Shown piece after piece: positions 17,746 to 25,934 of a DNA stretch of 64,000 nucleotides; positions within the stretch are counted from its first letter, which is position 1, and each line of letters begins with the position of its first letter. The notes beneath the pieces are model-generated. The model made no database searches. It was not told where the DNA came from and was given only the letters and a program-made list of their open reading frames with translations. A program made the position numbers and the translations under genes. The stretch is taken from positions 119,650 to 183,649 of the forward strand of contig JAOTWS010000005.1 of NCBI GenBank assembly GCA_029862745.1, given 5' to 3'. Source of the stretch: Nitrosopumilus sp. (GTDB lineage Archaea; Thermoproteota; Nitrososphaeria; Nitrososphaerales; Nitrosopumilaceae).

Positions 17746-18138
17746 TTATTTCTTATCAATTGAAATTTCTATAATTTTTGATTCAAGAATAAATGCCCTG
17801 AAATTTTTGTTGACTCCGGAATAAATTATCCACACTACTGGATTACTTTGCATGAATTCTATGTCTGTATTTGATGGGAATGCATCTGAATTAGGATGTG
17901 AATGAAAAATACCTATTACTTCTAGATGTTTTTCTTCTGCTGTCTTATATGCCTCGATTAGTTGATCATTTGAAATTGTAAAATTTACAGGTGATGCTCC
18001 AATATTTTCTGTTAAAAATAACTCTGAAACTAGGTTACCTTTTCCAAATAATATGGCACATGCCTCGTTAGGTTTTTGATTTTCTGAATGTTCTGATAGT
18101 GTTTTTTTATCTGACTCTGTTAATGTGATTTTCTGCAA
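17746..18138 (-). CDS. JAMM/MPN+ metalloprotease
   Basis: JAMM domains cleave isopeptide bonds to ubiquitin-like modifiers. The zinc motif HSHPNSDAFPSNTD (HxH-x7-S-x2-D) lies near residues 80-93, preceded by the Glu of the MPN+ site in the N-terminal half. Length 130 aa equals a bare JAMM domain. It lies two bases from the end of the upstream cupredoxin gene, so the two may share a transcript. No SAMP-like protein is seen in this window. Confidence 0.88.
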   Translation of the reverse strand: MQKITLTESDKKTLSEHSENQKPNEACAILFGKGNLVSELFLTENIGASPVNFTISNDQLIEAYKTAEEKHLEVIGIFHSHPNSDAFPSNTDIEFMQSNPVVWIIYSGVNKNFRAFILESKIIEISIDKK

Positions 18139-18140
18139 AT

Positions 18141-19232
18141 CTATTCTACGTTAACTACTCCTACCATCCAAGGATGGAATATACAAAAATAATCGTAACT
18201 TCCTACGTCATTAAATGTAAATTTGTATATGTCTTCAGCATTCATCATCTCTGAATCAAACTTTCCATCGCCTCCCGCATCTGGAGTTCCGGAAGTTACA
18301 GAGTGTATTGTATTGTCGATATTTTCCCATGCAACTGTTGTGCCAACGGTCACATCAATTATTTCTGGGTCGTAGTAAATTTGTCCATCTTCCTGTATTG
18401 CTGCTCCATTTGGAATTATAACTTTGGTTGGCTCTTTTGGTTCTTCGATGATTAGAGTTGCAATCATGTTTGGATGTAAACTGCATACATACTCATATTC
18501 ACCAATTTCTAAATCCGCAGTATCTAATGTAAATACTCCATTTGCATCAATTATACTTGAATCAAATATTTCTCCAAACCCTTCTGAACTGGTTACTGTA
18601 TGTATAACTGAATCTTCGTTTGTCCATTCAACTATATGTCCTTGTGGAACTCTTGCAACATCAGGATCATAGTCTGGATTTCCTTGAATAGAGGAATCTA
18701 TGAGAATTTTAATTGCAAATATTGGTCCTGTTGGGATACTCTCTACCACTTCTCCGGGGATTTCGACTTGCTGTGGTATCATGTATGTGTCAGGAGATAC
18801 AAATCCAAATGCCACCCACATGATGATTCCAGTAGCTGCTGCCATTCCAACAATGGAACCAACTGGTTTTACTATGGTTGGATGTTTCATTGCAAGATAT
18901 GCAATTATGATTGATGGAAATGCAATTGCCATTAATATTCCTGCTAAAGTAATTGTATAGTCTGATGTGTTCATGGTTAAGGCAAAAACTCCGAATCCTA
19001 ATACTATTGACAGAATTACCAAAGTTGTTGCCTTGGCTCTATTACTGGTAGAAATACCTCCATCTAAGATACCTGCTGATAAGAAAATCAATCCTACAAA
19101 CATTGTAAGGCCTGTCAAAGCATGCATTCCATCAATGAATGTATGTGCAATACCTGCATATGATAATGTGAGCCCAGCCAAGCCTATAGCTGTTAATCCC
19201 ATTCCCGGCATCATGAGGTCCCAGTTACTCAT
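18141..19232 (-). CDS. Membrane protein with two C-terminal plastocyanin-like domains
   Basis: Residues 1-150 form about five transmembrane helices. Two cupredoxin domains follow at about 170-265 and 270-363. Both have complete type 1 copper ligands: His in IHTVTSSEG with CSLHPNM, and His in IHSVTSGTP with CIFHPWM. The domains should face outside. It is divergent from the heme O synthase gene, so a link to respiratory electron transfer with copper carriers is plausible but inferred. Confidence 0.88.
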   Translation of the reverse strand: MSNWDLMMPGMGLTAIGLAGLTLSYAGIAHTFIDGMHALTGLTMFVGLIFLSAGILDGGISTSNRAKATTLVILSIVLGFGVFALTMNTSDYTITLAGILMAIAFPSIIIAYLAMKHPTIVKPVGSIVGMAAATGIIMWVAFGFVSPDTYMIPQQVEIPGEVVESIPTGPIFAIKILIDSSIQGNPDYDPDVARVPQGHIVEWTNEDSVIHTVTSSEGFGEIFDSSIIDANGVFTLDTADLEIGEYEYVCSLHPNMIATLIIEEPKEPTKVIIPNGAAIQEDGQIYYDPEIIDVTVGTTVAWENIDNTIHSVTSGTPDAGGDGKFDSEMMNAEDIYKFTFNDVGSYDYFCIFHPWMVGVVNVE

Positions 19233-19303
19233 TTAAAATAGCTGATTATCCTGAATACTTATTCCTTTTGCAACCCAATGGATCTAGCATACGAAGAAAT
19301 TAA

Positions 19304-20218
19304 ATGGCTTTGTCATTGGATATAGTGAGATTGGGATTTAATGAAATATTGGAGATATCTAAACCCAGAATTGTGCTTCTTTTAGTGATTACCGCAGTAA
19401 CTTCTATGTATGCTGCAAGCAAACTAGTTGACGGTACGCCTGAACTCGAGTACCTGGATTACCTACACATTATTGTTGCAGGAGCATTAGCATCTGCCGG
19501 ATCTAGTGCCCTTAATCATTACTATGATAAAGACATTGATCCAAAAATGGCGAGGACAAGTAAAAGACCAATTCCGTCAGGACGAATGAAACCATCCAAT
19601 GTTTTGTTATATGGCTTGATTGTTAGCTGTGTTTCTGTAATCTATGGCTTTTTTGCACTTAATGTAGTCTCTGCTTTCTTTATTGCAGTTGGAATTTTCT
19701 CTTATGTTATAATTTACACCGTATGGCTGAAACGTCGACACACTTCAAATATTGTAATTGGTGGAATTGCAGGAAGTGCTGCAGCCTGGGCTGGATGGAC
19801 TGCAGCTACTGGTAACATAGACTTGTTAGGATTCTTAGTTGGATTTCTAGTCTTTGTGTGGACACCTTCACATTTTTGGTGTCTTGCAATGAAGATCAAA
19901 GATGAATATGCACAAGCAAGTGTTCCAATGTTACCTGTTGTGATTGGGATGCAGAAAACATCTAAATTCATTTTAGGAAACACAATTATTTTGATTCCTT
20001 ATTCCTTAATACTCTCATTTATTCCAGATGGAATGGGAGTTGTTTACACTGCAATTGCTGTAGTCTCTGGAGGATTAATGCTTGTTTATCATTACAAACT
20101 GACAAAGAATCCTACATCTGAATTTGCTTGGAAAGCATACAAAGTAACTGCTCCTTATCTTACAATAATTTTTGTTGCCGTTGCATTAGATGCAGCATTC
20201 CATTATCCTTTATTTTAG
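19304..20218 (+). CDS. ctaB: Protoheme IX farnesyltransferase (heme O synthase)
   Basis: This enzyme adds farnesyl to heme B for terminal-oxidase heme O/A. It belongs to the UbiA superfamily. Motif 1 NHYYDKDIDPKMARTSKRP lies near residues 70-88, and motif 2 is in the DEYAQA loop near 205. It has eight to nine predicted helices and 304 aa. The neighbouring cupredoxin membrane protein suggests a respiratory context. Confidence 0.93.
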   Translation: MALSLDIVRLGFNEILEISKPRIVLLLVITAVTSMYAASKLVDGTPELEYLDYLHIIVAGALASAGSSALNHYYDKDIDPKMARTSKRPIPSGRMKPSNVLLYGLIVSCVSVIYGFFALNVVSAFFIAVGIFSYVIIYTVWLKRRHTSNIVIGGIAGSAAAWAGWTAATGNIDLLGFLVGFLVFVWTPSHFWCLAMKIKDEYAQASVPMLPVVIGMQKTSKFILGNTIILIPYSLILSFIPDGMGVVYTAIAVVSGGLMLVYHYKLTKNPTSEFAWKAYKVTAPYLTIIFVAVALDAAFHYPLF

Positions 20219-20221
20219 TAA

Positions 20222-20521
20222 TTATTTTTCTAATCCTGGGAAGCTTGCTTCGTAATCTCTTTCGATTGCTTCTTTGTTTTGCTGTTCTATTTCATCTCCC
20301 TCATCTTCTTCTACAACGATCACTTCTATTCTGCGTTCATCTTTTGTAATCCATGCTACTCTAATAAGACCAAGAATTTCTAAATCTAGAAGTGTTTTGT
20401 TGAATCTGTCTTCTGTAAGAGCATATTCATCTTTTGCCAAACTTTTATAGAGTTCAACATCTGTTAGTGAACCTACTTCCTTAATTTTATCAAATACTAT
20501 ATTCTTAATTGGTATTGTCAT
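20222..20521 (-). CDS. Winged-helix-like small protein
   Basis: A 99-residue protein with a predicted helix-turn-helix (LTDVELYKSLAKDE..LTEDRFNKTLLDLEILGLIRV), then a beta wing (RRIEVIVVEEDE) and an acidic tail. DNA binding is likely. It directly follows cdc48 with a two-base gap and is probably in its operon. The target is unknown. Confidence 0.7.
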   Translation of the reverse strand: MTIPIKNIVFDKIKEVGSLTDVELYKSLAKDEYALTEDRFNKTLLDLEILGLIRVAWITKDERRIEVIVVEEDEGDEIEQQNKEAIERDYEASFPGLEK

Positions 20522-20523
20522 TT

Positions 20524-22689
20524 TTATCCGTAAAATGTTTTATCTCCTGACTTGGGTACTACATTAGATATACTTTCCCTTACTGTGTTGTACCATTGAT
20601 CAACTTCTTTAGTAATAGATGGTTTTACTTGCTTTAAGCTATTTGCAAAATCTTGATTTGAAATTTTTGGTAATTTATTTCGCATTGCATGTACTGCTGC
20701 TTCTCTACAGAGTGCTGCTAAATCTGCTCCAGAATAGCTCTGTGTAGCTACTGCAATCTCTTCTAATTTTACATCATTTGCCAATGGCATCTTCTTTGTT
20801 AAAATTTTGATTATCTCTAATCTTCCTTTTTCATCTGGTGGGGGTACATATAAAACCAAATCTAACCTTCCTGTTCTTAATAGAGAGTTATCTAAAACAT
20901 CTGGTCTATTTGTAATTCCTACTATCGACACACGTGATGAGACACCTTCAATCTCAGTTAGTAGTTGGCTTAGAATAGTTTCACTTACTCCTCCATCACC
21001 TGACTTATACCGTGCAAGAGAGTCTAACTCATCAAAAATCACTACACAGGGGGATGATGTTTTTGCTTTTCTGAAAATTTCTCTGACGGCTTTCTCTGAT
21101 TCTCCTAACCACTTTGAAAGTATTTCTGGACCTCTAACTAGAATCATATTTGCACCAGTTTCAGTAGCAAGTGCCCTTCCTAGTAGAGTCTTTCCACATC
21201 CAGGTGGTCCATAAAGCAAAGCTCCTCTTGGCGGTCTTATCCCCATCTTTGTAAATTTACTAGGCTCTTTTATTGCCATAACTAAATTATCTGTTAATGA
21301 TTTTTTTACGTCTTCTAATCCTCCCACATCGTGCCACCACACTTTTGATCTTTCAACATAAAACTCTCTCATTGCTGTGGGGACTACCTCGTGCATAGCA
21401 TCGTAAAAATCAATTAGTTTGATCTGCATTGCTTGTAATACTTCTGACGGAATTTTTTCAGTTTCAAGATCTATCTCAGGTAAATATCTTCTAATTGATT
21501 TTAATGCAGCTTCTCTGCAAAGAGATTTAATATCTGCACCAGTATATCCATGTAATTCTGCTGACAAATCCTTCAAATCAATATCATTACTAATTGGCAT
21601 TCCTCTTGTATGGATTTCAAGAATCTCAAGTCTTCCTTCCTCATTTGGTACTGATATCTCAAATTCTCTGTCAAATCTACCTGGTCTTCTAAGTGCTGGG
21701 TCTACACTATCTGGCCTATTTGTGGCACCAAGCACAATGACATTACCTCTGTCATTAAGACCATCCATCAGAGCTAGTAATTGTGCAACAACTCTCTTTT
21801 CAACGTCTCCATATACTTCCTCTCTTTTTGGTGCAATTGCGTCGATTTCATCGATAAATATTATGCTTGGAGAATTATCTTTTGCCTCTTTGAAAATCTC
21901 TCTTAGCTTTGCCTCTGTTTCTCCATAATACTTGTTCATTATTTCTGGACCATTGATAGGAAACATATTAGCTTCTGATTCACTTGCCATGACTTTTGCA
22001 AGTAAGGTTTTTCCACATCCAGGCGGTCCATAAAATAGAATTCCACTATGGGGTTCAATTCCCAATCTTATAAATAACTCTGGATGTTTTAGTGGTAATT
22101 CTACTATTTCTCGCATTGCTTTGACTTCTGCCCTTAATCCTCCAACTTCTTCATATGTTACTCTGACTTTCCTATCAATTGAAGTTTCTGTTGAGATGGT
22201 GAGGCTTGTGCTGCGGTCTATCTTGACTACTCCTTTTGGAGATGTCTTTGTAATCTTAAAGTCCATGGAATTTCCTAAAATCATTACTGAAATTTCATCA
22301 CCATGAGTAATTGGTAATCCTTTTAATCTATTCTTGACAAAATCTGTAAATTCTTTGTCCACTGTAACTGAATCATTTACTGGTGTTAATGAAATTGCTT
22401 TTGCAAACTTTGATGTAACTTTTCTAATCTTCACAAAATCATTTAGTGATGCACCAACATTCTTTCTTGTTTGTCCGTCAATTCTTATGATGTCAAGTAA
22501 CTTTTCATCTTCGTCAACTGGCCACACCACTGCACAACTAGTTCTTGATCCCATCACTTCAATAATGTCTCCTGGTGTTACTTTGAGAAAATCCATTGCT
22601 TCGGGACCTATTCTGGCACGTTTTTTACCTACATCTCTTTGCTTTGCTTCTCCTATTCTCACTTGCAAAGGTTCTTCTTTGCGTGCCAA
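20524..22689 (-). CDS. Cdc48/VAT AAA+ ATPase
   Basis: Cdc48/VAT is an unfoldase that feeds proteins to the proteasome. An N-terminal double-psi barrel (residues 1-180) is followed by two AAA domains. D1 has GPPGCGKTLLAKVMA near 220 and FIDEIDAIAP near 278. D2 has GPPGCGKTLLGRALA near 497 and FDELDSLAR near 555. Both have Arg fingers in NRPD regions. Length 721 aa is normal. The C-terminus ends in FYG, similar to the hydrophobic C-terminal motif that docks on proteasomes. It lies eight bases after the aEF-1beta gene. Confidence 0.96.
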   Translation of the reverse strand: MARKEEPLQVRIGEAKQRDVGKKRARIGPEAMDFLKVTPGDIIEVMGSRTSCAVVWPVDEDEKLLDIIRIDGQTRKNVGASLNDFVKIRKVTSKFAKAISLTPVNDSVTVDKEFTDFVKNRLKGLPITHGDEISVMILGNSMDFKITKTSPKGVVKIDRSTSLTISTETSIDRKVRVTYEEVGGLRAEVKAMREIVELPLKHPELFIRLGIEPHSGILFYGPPGCGKTLLAKVMASESEANMFPINGPEIMNKYYGETEAKLREIFKEAKDNSPSIIFIDEIDAIAPKREEVYGDVEKRVVAQLLALMDGLNDRGNVIVLGATNRPDSVDPALRRPGRFDREFEISVPNEEGRLEILEIHTRGMPISNDIDLKDLSAELHGYTGADIKSLCREAALKSIRRYLPEIDLETEKIPSEVLQAMQIKLIDFYDAMHEVVPTAMREFYVERSKVWWHDVGGLEDVKKSLTDNLVMAIKEPSKFTKMGIRPPRGALLYGPPGCGKTLLGRALATETGANMILVRGPEILSKWLGESEKAVREIFRKAKTSSPCVVIFDELDSLARYKSGDGGVSETILSQLLTEIEGVSSRVSIVGITNRPDVLDNSLLRTGRLDLVLYVPPPDEKGRLEIIKILTKKMPLANDVKLEEIAVATQSYSGADLAALCREAAVHAMRNKLPKISNQDFANSLKQVKPSITKEVDQWYNTVRESISNVVPKSGDKTFYG

Positions 22690-22697
22690 AAAATCAC

Positions 22698-22979
22698 CTA
22701 TTTCATGTCAACTGACATGCGACTCATATTGAGTACTTCAAACTCACTTACGCCTTCAATTGATCTTATTGAATCTTCCAAGGCATCCATTTGTCCTTCT
22801 TTATCATCTAGTACAAATTCTGCTTTAAGAAATTCTAATCCAAACGCCAGCGGTTCTTTTGCGTGTCTTTTCATTGTAATTCCTTCTTTTAGTGATGCTT
22901 TAATCAATTCTGCTAATTTATCAAGGTCTGTATCTATTCCATCTGGGAGAATTTTTGTAATTAATAGTAACTGAGTCAT
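22698..22979 (-). CDS. Elongation factor 1-beta (aEF-1B)
   Basis: This is the nucleotide-exchange factor for EF-1alpha. The 93-residue ferredoxin-like domain has the family pattern [20 protein letters not shown] and IEGVSEFEV. It is part of the run Zn-ribbon, aEF-1B, cdc48, HTH with gaps under ten bases, an arrangement common in archaea. Confidence 0.92.
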   Translation of the reverse strand: MTQLLLITKILPDGIDTDLDKLAELIKASLKEGITMKRHAKEPLAFGLEFLKAEFVLDDKEGQMDALEDSIRSIEGVSEFEVLNMSRMSVDMK

Positions 22980-22982
22980 TTT

Positions 22983-23162
22983 CTAAGGTCCCTGGAAATT
23001 ACATGAAGAGCAAGTATAGTTTCTTACTGCTTCCCTGCAACTTTGACATCGCCAAATTAGGTCTTCTCCACAATTAGGACAATTGAATTTTACACTTTTA
23101 TCATTAGGCATAACATGTCTGTGGCAACAGCTACATTTTGGTAATGATATAGTAGATGATGA
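22983..23162 (-). CDS. Zinc-ribbon protein of the HVO_2753/DUF1610 type
   Basis: Four CxxC-like knuckles (CSCCH, CPNC, CQSC, CSSC) in 60 residues form two zinc ribbons. Similar short proteins precede aEF-1B in many archaea and have been proposed to bind RNA or ribosomes. I chose ATG 23162 (MSSSTIS); an in-frame ATG at 23189 would add nine residues. It is three bases from aEF-1B. Confidence 0.8.
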   Translation of the reverse strand, partial: SSSTISLPKCSCCHRHVMPNDKSVKFNCPNCGEDLIWRCQSCREAVRNYTCSSCNFQGP

Positions 23163-23218
23163 CATACAAGAATTTTCTGTAAACATCATTTATACTTTCC
23201 TTGGGATTTGAGCATGTT

Positions 23219-24355
23219 TTAACTTAGTAATTTTTTGAGTTCTCCGCTTATTAGAGTTTGAGCTGTTTTCATTGACTTTTTAATCCCTAATATTTTTATA
23301 ATTGAGCCAGTATGAAAATCAAAATCATCTTTCTCTGAAATCTCATTTATTATTTCTGGTGTAATTGATTCAAATAATTTGTTGATTGTATTGTTGTCTA
23401 CTCTTTCCAAAATTTTTCTTGCCAACAATTGTCTTTCAACTTCATCACCGAATCTCTCCATCCATTTTTTTTGATATTCATCAAGATCCTCATTGTTATT
23501 CGTTTTCAAAAATTTTGATATTGCTTGTCCTGCATACACACCGCCCATACCGCTAGTAAAAATTCCACCTGCTGTTGTAGGTTTTGCTTGTCCTGCAGCA
23601 TCACCAATAATTACGGTTTTACCGTCCACAAATTTTTTGATAGGACCTTTAATCCATATTGGAGCAAAAATTTTTCTAATTGTTGAATAGTTTCCTCTTT
23701 CCTCTAAAATATTATTTATTGTTTCAGCAACATTGATCCCATGCCCTGCAACTCCAACTTTACCTTTACCTTCGTCTGATGGTATGATCCATGCAAAGAA
23801 TCCAGGATATTTTTCTTGATCAAAAATTACTTCTACTTTTCCTTTTTTTATCCAATCTGCATAGATTTCATATTGTGCAGACGATAAAATACCTGTTCTA
23901 TCTTTGTGTATGAGGGATGACACTCCACGTGCATCAACAAAAATCACACAATCAATTTTTTCTTGATTTGTTCTAATTCCTGTGTCTGTAATTTCTTGAA
24001 AACTCGTTCTAACTTTTATCACAGCTCCATTTTTCTGAGCTTGGAAGGCTATCTGTTTATCCAATTCTCTCCTGCTAATCTCTACCACTCTTTGTTTCTT
24101 TGAATTAATTGTAAAACTACTTCCATTGGGGGCCGATATTTTTGCAGACTCTATCATATGTTCAAAAATTTTTCGAAACGGAATTATTCGTAATTCTTCT
24201 AACCCTGCAAGGCTTACTAATCCTCCACAATGCTCTGGAGTTCCAATCTCATAATCTTCCTCAATAACAACCACTGAAAATCCATTTGAAACGATCTCTC
24301 TAGCGCATAATAATCCCGCCACACTTCCTCCAGCAACCACTACATCAAAATACAC
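23219..24355 (-). CDS. Geranylgeranyl reductase family flavoprotein
   Basis: This family saturates the isoprenoid chains of archaeal lipids using FAD. It has an N-terminal GGSVAGLLCAREI Rossmann motif, a PEHCGGLVS segment near residue 42, and VIIGDAAGQAKPTTAGGIF near 250 for FAD. Length 378 aa is normal. A substrate other than lipid precursors cannot be excluded. Confidence 0.88.
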   Translation of the reverse strand: MYFDVVVAGGSVAGLLCAREIVSNGFSVVVIEEDYEIGTPEHCGGLVSLAGLEELRIIPFRKIFEHMIESAKISAPNGSSFTINSKKQRVVEISRRELDKQIAFQAQKNGAVIKVRTSFQEITDTGIRTNQEKIDCVIFVDARGVSSLIHKDRTGILSSAQYEIYADWIKKGKVEVIFDQEKYPGFFAWIIPSDEGKGKVGVAGHGINVAETINNILEERGNYSTIRKIFAPIWIKGPIKKFVDGKTVIIGDAAGQAKPTTAGGIFTSGMGGVYAGQAISKFLKTNNNEDLDEYQKKWMERFGDEVERQLLARKILERVDNNTINKLFESITPEIINEISEKDDFDFHTGSIIKILGIKKSMKTAQTLISGELKKLLS

Positions 24356-25016
24356 ATATTTTGTTTTTTTGTCAATTATTTAATTCAAAAGGTTACCGTA
24401 CAGCGTATGTATTTACAAGTTTATACTATACCTATCTGTGAAACAACGCTCACTGCTCATCTTTGAAGAATAAATAAAATCGAAGACAACCAGAAATCAT
24501 TACCAAGATCAGTTTGATAGATTTCTAACCAAATACAAAATTACTTAAAAACCAATATAAAAAACAAGAATCAATATTCTTGTAAATATTAAGAAAATGA
24601 AGTGACATAAGAGATTGCAGATATGAATGGTTTCTCTCTCGATTGATAACTCTTCTCACATATCTATCTCTCAAAAACTATTGGTATTTTGCTGCACGCG
24701 TTTCTTGGTTTAACTCTATTTTTCTATAATGATCTATTATCGTTTGAATTTAATTGGGAATACAGCATGTATGAAGTTATGGTTATGGCAATTATTACCA
24801 AACCCACGTGAAAATATGTTTTATTCAAAAAATAAAAATAAAAAAAGATAAAGATAGTTTATCTAGTCTTCATCTCGGTTATTGTCTCCACCATCTTCTT
24901 CGTCTGGAGTTCTAACCTGCTCTGATTCTACTATTAGAATTTCCCTGTTTGAGGATCAACCTTGCTCCATATAGAACTGAGTAAAAAAATGTTCTAGAAC
25001 AGATTGATAAGAGAAC
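24356..25016. other. Gene-poor stretch with a decayed frame
   Basis: I see no intact gene. On the minus strand at about 24863-24985, a frame ends in an acidic tail (VRTPDEEDGGDNNRDED). The protein-like part before it (WSKVDPQTGK) is in a different frame, so this is probably a gene remnant with a frameshift. Confidence 0.35.
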
Positions 25017-25229
25017 TTATATCCATGGGATCACCTGGCGTGACAAGGAATGGTAGTATCTTTGAAGTGATCTGTACTGAGTTTCAAATAACTTGGAGTG
25101 ATGTCTTAATGATTGAATTTCACTACACAGTGATTCTAATAATTCCTTTTCTGATGGTCTTTGTTCTCTAATCCATCTTGGTTTTGAAGACTTTACCGTG
25201 AAAGAATGCGGTTGGCGTCCAGAACGCAT
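25017..25229 (-). CDS. Orphan basic reading frame (70 aa)
   Basis: The 70-codon frame from ATG 25229 has protein-like composition (KELLESLCSEIQSLRHHSK). The same frame remains open for about 40 codons upstream without a start. A 46-codon frame (MAHSFLLDAQIAYY...) ends in a TAATG overlap with it at about 25229. No family is recognised. It could be a truncated gene. Confidence 0.35.
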   Translation of the reverse strand: MRSGRQPHSFTVKSSKPRWIREQRPSEKELLESLCSEIQSLRHHSKLFETQYRSLQRYYHSLSRQVIPWI

Positions 25230-25484
25230 TATGCATACACCTCTTTTGCAAGAATTTTGTTTGGCATGATGCTTAGACCGATTTTCATAAAATTTTTCTT
25301 GTACTGGATAATCTTGCTTAATGTGCAGTAATATGCAATTTGTGCATCAAGAAGAAATGAATGGGCCATTAATTTGAGGTTCAGCCGTAATGTACAGTAA
25401 GATGCTGGCTAAAATATTTGAATATCTACAATTTCATAGGTCTTAGTTCAAAAGTTTTTCATTAAGCCTGTATTTGATTATCCT

Positions 25485-25838
25485 ATGGGAAATATCAAAC
25501 AAGTGATCATAGTTAGAACTGATCTTGATATGGGTAAAGGAAAGATTGCAGCACAAGTAGGTCATGCATGTGTTCTTGGTGCTGAATATGTAAGAAAGTC
25601 TCATCCTGAATGGTACAATGAATGGTGGAATGGACAAGAGAAAGTTGTTCTCAAAGTTTCCTGTCTCAAAGATCTACACGAAGTAAAAAGACACGCAATT
25701 GATTTGAATCTTCCTTGGTCAGAAGTTATTGATGCTGGGCATACTCAGATCGATTCTGGGACTATCACTTGCATCTCTATTGGTCCTGCTCCTGAGAACT
25801 TAATTGATAAAATAACTGGTGATCTAAAGTTACTGTAG
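25485..25838 (+). CDS. pth2: Peptidyl-tRNA hydrolase, Pth2 type
   Basis: Pth2 releases tRNA from stalled peptidyl-tRNA. The signature VRTDLDMGKGKIAAQVGHAC lies near residues 11-30, with the conserved Lys and Asp residues and a C-terminal ISIGPAPE segment. Length 117 aa is exact for the family. Confidence 0.95.
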   Translation: MGNIKQVIIVRTDLDMGKGKIAAQVGHACVLGAEYVRKSHPEWYNEWWNGQEKVVLKVSCLKDLHEVKRHAIDLNLPWSEVIDAGHTQIDSGTITCISIGPAPENLIDKITGDLKLL

Positions 25839-25854
25839 ATTATTGGGAATGAGA

Positions 25855-25858
25855 TATA
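25855..25858 (+). promoter_or_regulatory. TATA-like box placed for the outer duplicate start
   Basis: The TATA within GAGATATAAC is about 27 nt upstream of ATG 25883. This is the typical distance for a leaderless archaeal start, so the mRNA probably begins at or near the mini-ORF and not at ATG 25912. Inferred from spacing. Confidence 0.4.
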
Positions 25859-25876
25859 ACAAGGTTTGGTGATTTT

Positions 25877-25934
25877 TTAGTTATGAAGAAAATTGGTGTG
25901 GTTGTTTAGTTATGAAGAAAATTGGTGTGGTTGT
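25877..25934. repeat. 29-bp head-to-tail tandem duplication over a start region
   Basis: Positions 25877-25905 and 25906-25934 are identical 29-mers containing ATGAAGAAAATTGG. The first copy encodes MKKIGVVV and stops at TAG 25907-25909. The second copy holds the in-frame start at 25912. The stop and the real start are two bases apart. Confidence 0.97.

Noticed and set aside
25316..25405. Imperfect 21-bp direct repeat (around 25316 and 25385)
   Set aside because: About three mismatches in 21 bases in AT-rich DNA with no associated gene; too weak to report as a feature.
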